DNA from: Sipunculus nudus
Lineage: Eukaryota > Annelida > Sipuncula > Golfingiida > Sipunculidae
Assembly (NCBI GenBank): GCA_026874595.1
Contig: CM049320.1
Coordinates: 20,343,714-20,407,713, forward strand
Direction of reading: 5' to 3'
DNA length: 64,000 nt
A program made the position numbers and the translations under genes. Numbering within the stretch: the stretch's first letter is position 1; every line of letters starts with the position of its first letter. Below are positions 61,571 to 64,000 of this stretch, in pieces. The notes under the pieces are model-generated. The model searched no databases and was not told the origin of the DNA. It was given only the letters and a program-made list of their open reading frames with translations.

Positions 61571-62351
61571 CTCAGTGAATGTATTGTTGTGGCGGTATTA
61601 ATTAGAGGTATTAGGAATGGGTTGCGATAATGGATGCTATTTATATTGATGATTCGGTATAGAACCCTTGTTGCAGGTAATCATCTGACTATATTGATAA
61701 TCTCCCACTACTCCATTCAATTTTCAATATACCCACCCCGCACTTATGATAAGACGGGAACCTCCGATGAACGGGAGTACTTTGGACCTCACCTGGAGCA
61801 CGGTCATTATCGACTGATTTAATAAAACACGCATAACCTGTCCTCTCTATGTAGTAAATCCTGGTACACAGAACCGTGGAAGACAATATACAATCCTTGA
61901 CTAAAGGTGAGACATGATTAGATGTATAACTAGCCATGCTGTGCAGGACCAGAACATGAATACACAGGACCGTGAACAGACTTTTCTATGTATTCACGAT
62001 TTGTCTCCATATAATGGACTATACATGGCTATTCATACATCTCTCTCTCTTTCTCTTTCCCTCTTTCTCTCTTTCTCTCTCTATATATATATGATAAATA
62101 GGATTTGTGTGTATGTATTTACGATTATGGGTTGTTAATTTGCCGGCAACCTTGTTCTCTATTATAAGTCAAAGTAGTGATAAGGATCACGAGTGGTTTG
62201 ACTGAACGTTCGGTGACCTCTTAGTGGTTTTCCCACCTTTTGGATGGGTAATCAATAGTATCTCATGTTAGCAGTGAAATTCCTTAGTACAGACGAAGTA
62301 TATAATACAGTACGACAACAGAGGTACCAGGGAATAAGCCTGGGTGACCAG
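60661..62351. other. Intergenic region with microsatellites
   Basis: (TA)n at 60909-60932, (TC)n at 61521-61567 and 62041-62083. No gene recognised. Confidence 0.55.
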
Positions 62352-63378
62352 CAGTGATGTAATAGAGTTCGCACTATACGAGTACGAGTGCAAGTCCGAG
62401 TGCATGCTCCTCCAAGTCAGAGACTTTGTTTGAGATATTTTATTGACACTGAATATGGAAGTGCAATGTGGTGTGAAACATAGTATCGAAATATCACATA
62501 CTTCATGCGTCAATGTGATTGAGTGCAAGCTACTTTAAGCTTATCTTGACTCTCTCCCTGATATTTCTTCAAAAGGGATTGAATGCAAGCTACTAAAAGC
62601 TCTTCTTGACTCTCTCCCTACAAAAGAAGTAAGATGGCAATGTTCACCAGTCAGTTAATATGTACAATGAGGATGAACTATGGTGAGACGGGGGGGGGGG
62701 GGCGGTAAACAAAGGTTAGTTTATGGTTTAACGTTATAGCAATGCTATTTCATCTTTGTAATGATGTCATTTCTTTATAATTTAGACGAGTAAACGTTTT
62801 CTCAAATCTTGCTGTTTCCTTTATGTATTAGGATACCGATTCGAAAATTTTTTTGTTAAGAATGTCCCTATGATTTTGATTTCCATAAAGGAGCGTCTCT
62901 ATAGGTGTATTTAAGGGCAGATACTTTATCTAGTGTTTACATGGAGTTGGCATGGAACGAATCAGATTCTGAGTCTTTGGGGTTTGAAGTCCACCTTCAT
63001 CGAGTCCGATTCATCTTGAACCCGATTCAAAGTCCGATAAAAAATCTCTTTATAAAAGAAATTTAAAATGGAACTTTGAGACCATTTTAATGTATTTTGT
63101 TGTTAGTTTACACAAGACTTTTACTCTAAGGTTCGATCACATTTATGTCCCAATGCAGACCTAAATACTGGTATGTACAGTTTCTTTTTGTAATATTAAG
63201 TTACAATTTGGAACATGTATTTACATATCTTTACGGTATCTGACAGAGTTTCCCTGCTGCACGATTCGAAATGGACTCGGCTGGATTTCTCAAGTCATTA
63301 CTTCCGAGACCGAGTACAAGTCCGAGTACTAGACGCTCAAATCCAAGTCTGAGTCCCCCAAAAAGACCTCCATCACTG
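62352..63378. mobile_element. (GAGTCC)n MITE-like element with CAGTGATG termini
   Basis: Starts CAGTGATG at 62352-62359 and ends with its inverse CATCACTG at 63371-63378, giving 1027 bp. GAGTCC-type arrays lie just inside both ends (62370-62420 and 63265-63357), with a third at 62945-63035. No transposase frame. The flanking 8-mers gtgaccag and gtgttcgt match only partly. Confidence 0.6.
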
Positions 63379-63583
63379 GTGTTCGTAGGCAGTCATTTTA
63401 AAGGGCGTGAATGTTTAAAATTAAGAGCTTTACTTCTTATTATTCCCTGCAACCGTGGTTGACATTTGGTCACATGCAATAATAACTAATAGCAAAATAG
63501 TAATATCAAAGATTTAAAAACGTTTAATTTATAACATATATAAATTATATATTGGCAGTACACCCATAATAGACTCTTTCTAT

Positions 63584-63765
63584 TTAATTAACGACTCCTA
63601 TTGGTAATATCTGACATGTATGGCTCGGGGATAGCAGCCTGCAAGTGTAAGGCAGTCCACGACGGAAGCGGATGTGTTTTATGGGCCCTGTTGCTTATAG
63701 TGTCCTTCATAGCCGTGAGAACCTGCACGAAGCAGGGTTCATCTTGAAAAAACTGTTTTAAACGC

Positions 63766-63830
<65 letters not shown>

Positions 63831-64000
63831 TGACAATCCAAGAGCAGCATCCAGGTACGTTAGAAAGAAATGATGTTAATTAACGACTCCTATTGGTAAT
63901 ATCTGACATGTATGGCTCGGGGATAGCAGCCTGCAAGTGTAAGGCAGTCCACGACGGAAGCGGATGTGTTTTATGGGCCCTGTTGCTTATAGTGTCCTTC
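63584..64000. repeat. Tandem duplication, 292-bp unit, cut by the window end
   Basis: The sequence from 63584 (ttaattaacgactcctattg) recurs from 63876, and the 125 bp available look identical. The unit contains a (TA)n run at 63766-63822. Confidence 0.9.

Overview
This window is eukaryotic genomic DNA. It is AT-rich, intron-bearing and full of (TA)n microsatellites, MITE-like elements and tRNA-derived SINEs. The repeat content and gene families suggest a marine lophotrochozoan, most likely a mollusc. That is an inference; nothing in the window fixes the species.

The left 39 kb holds a tandem, same-strand (+) array of four SLC16/monocarboxylate-transporter-like (MCT) genes at 2205-6254, 10984-17380, 21739-24295 and 36025-38671. 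Where complete, each has five coding exons of about 205/144/630/126(123)/variable nt. All coding introns are phase 1 and split Gly or Ser codons at the same positions, so the genes arose by duplication of one intron-bearing ancestor. Copies 2 and 4 are intact (438 and 426 aa). Copy 1 carries TGA where copies 2 and 3 have the TM12-proximal Trp codon (6018-6020), which would remove TM12 and the C-terminal tail. Copy 3 has lost exon 2 and the exon 1 donor and looks like a pseudogene. None of the copies keeps the TM8 Asp or TM1 Lys used by proton-coupled MCT1-type lactate carriers, although the TM8 Arg is kept, so they are divergent, substrate-unknown MCTs.

On the minus strand, 54118-45638, six short exons with matching phases assemble into a 200-aa secreted lipocalin. 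It has a signal peptide, an N-F-x6-G-x-W motif, an Arg after the last strands, a C-terminal helix and Cys, and an AATAAA 64 nt past the stop. Its introns are long (up to about 3 kb).

The rest is intergenic and dominated by repeats. There are hexamer-rich (GAGTCC)n elements with CAGTGATG/CATCACTG ends (three copies), one of which encloses a cluster of 18-bp palindromes. There are also SINE-like units, a small GGATCC-ended MITE, recent tandem duplications of 173 bp and 292 bp, and older dispersed duplications. A decayed KRBA2-type integrase fossil lies at 57661-56571 (-), and an unidentified broken coding stretch lies at about 41160-42729 (+). No rRNA, CRISPR or bacterial features were seen.
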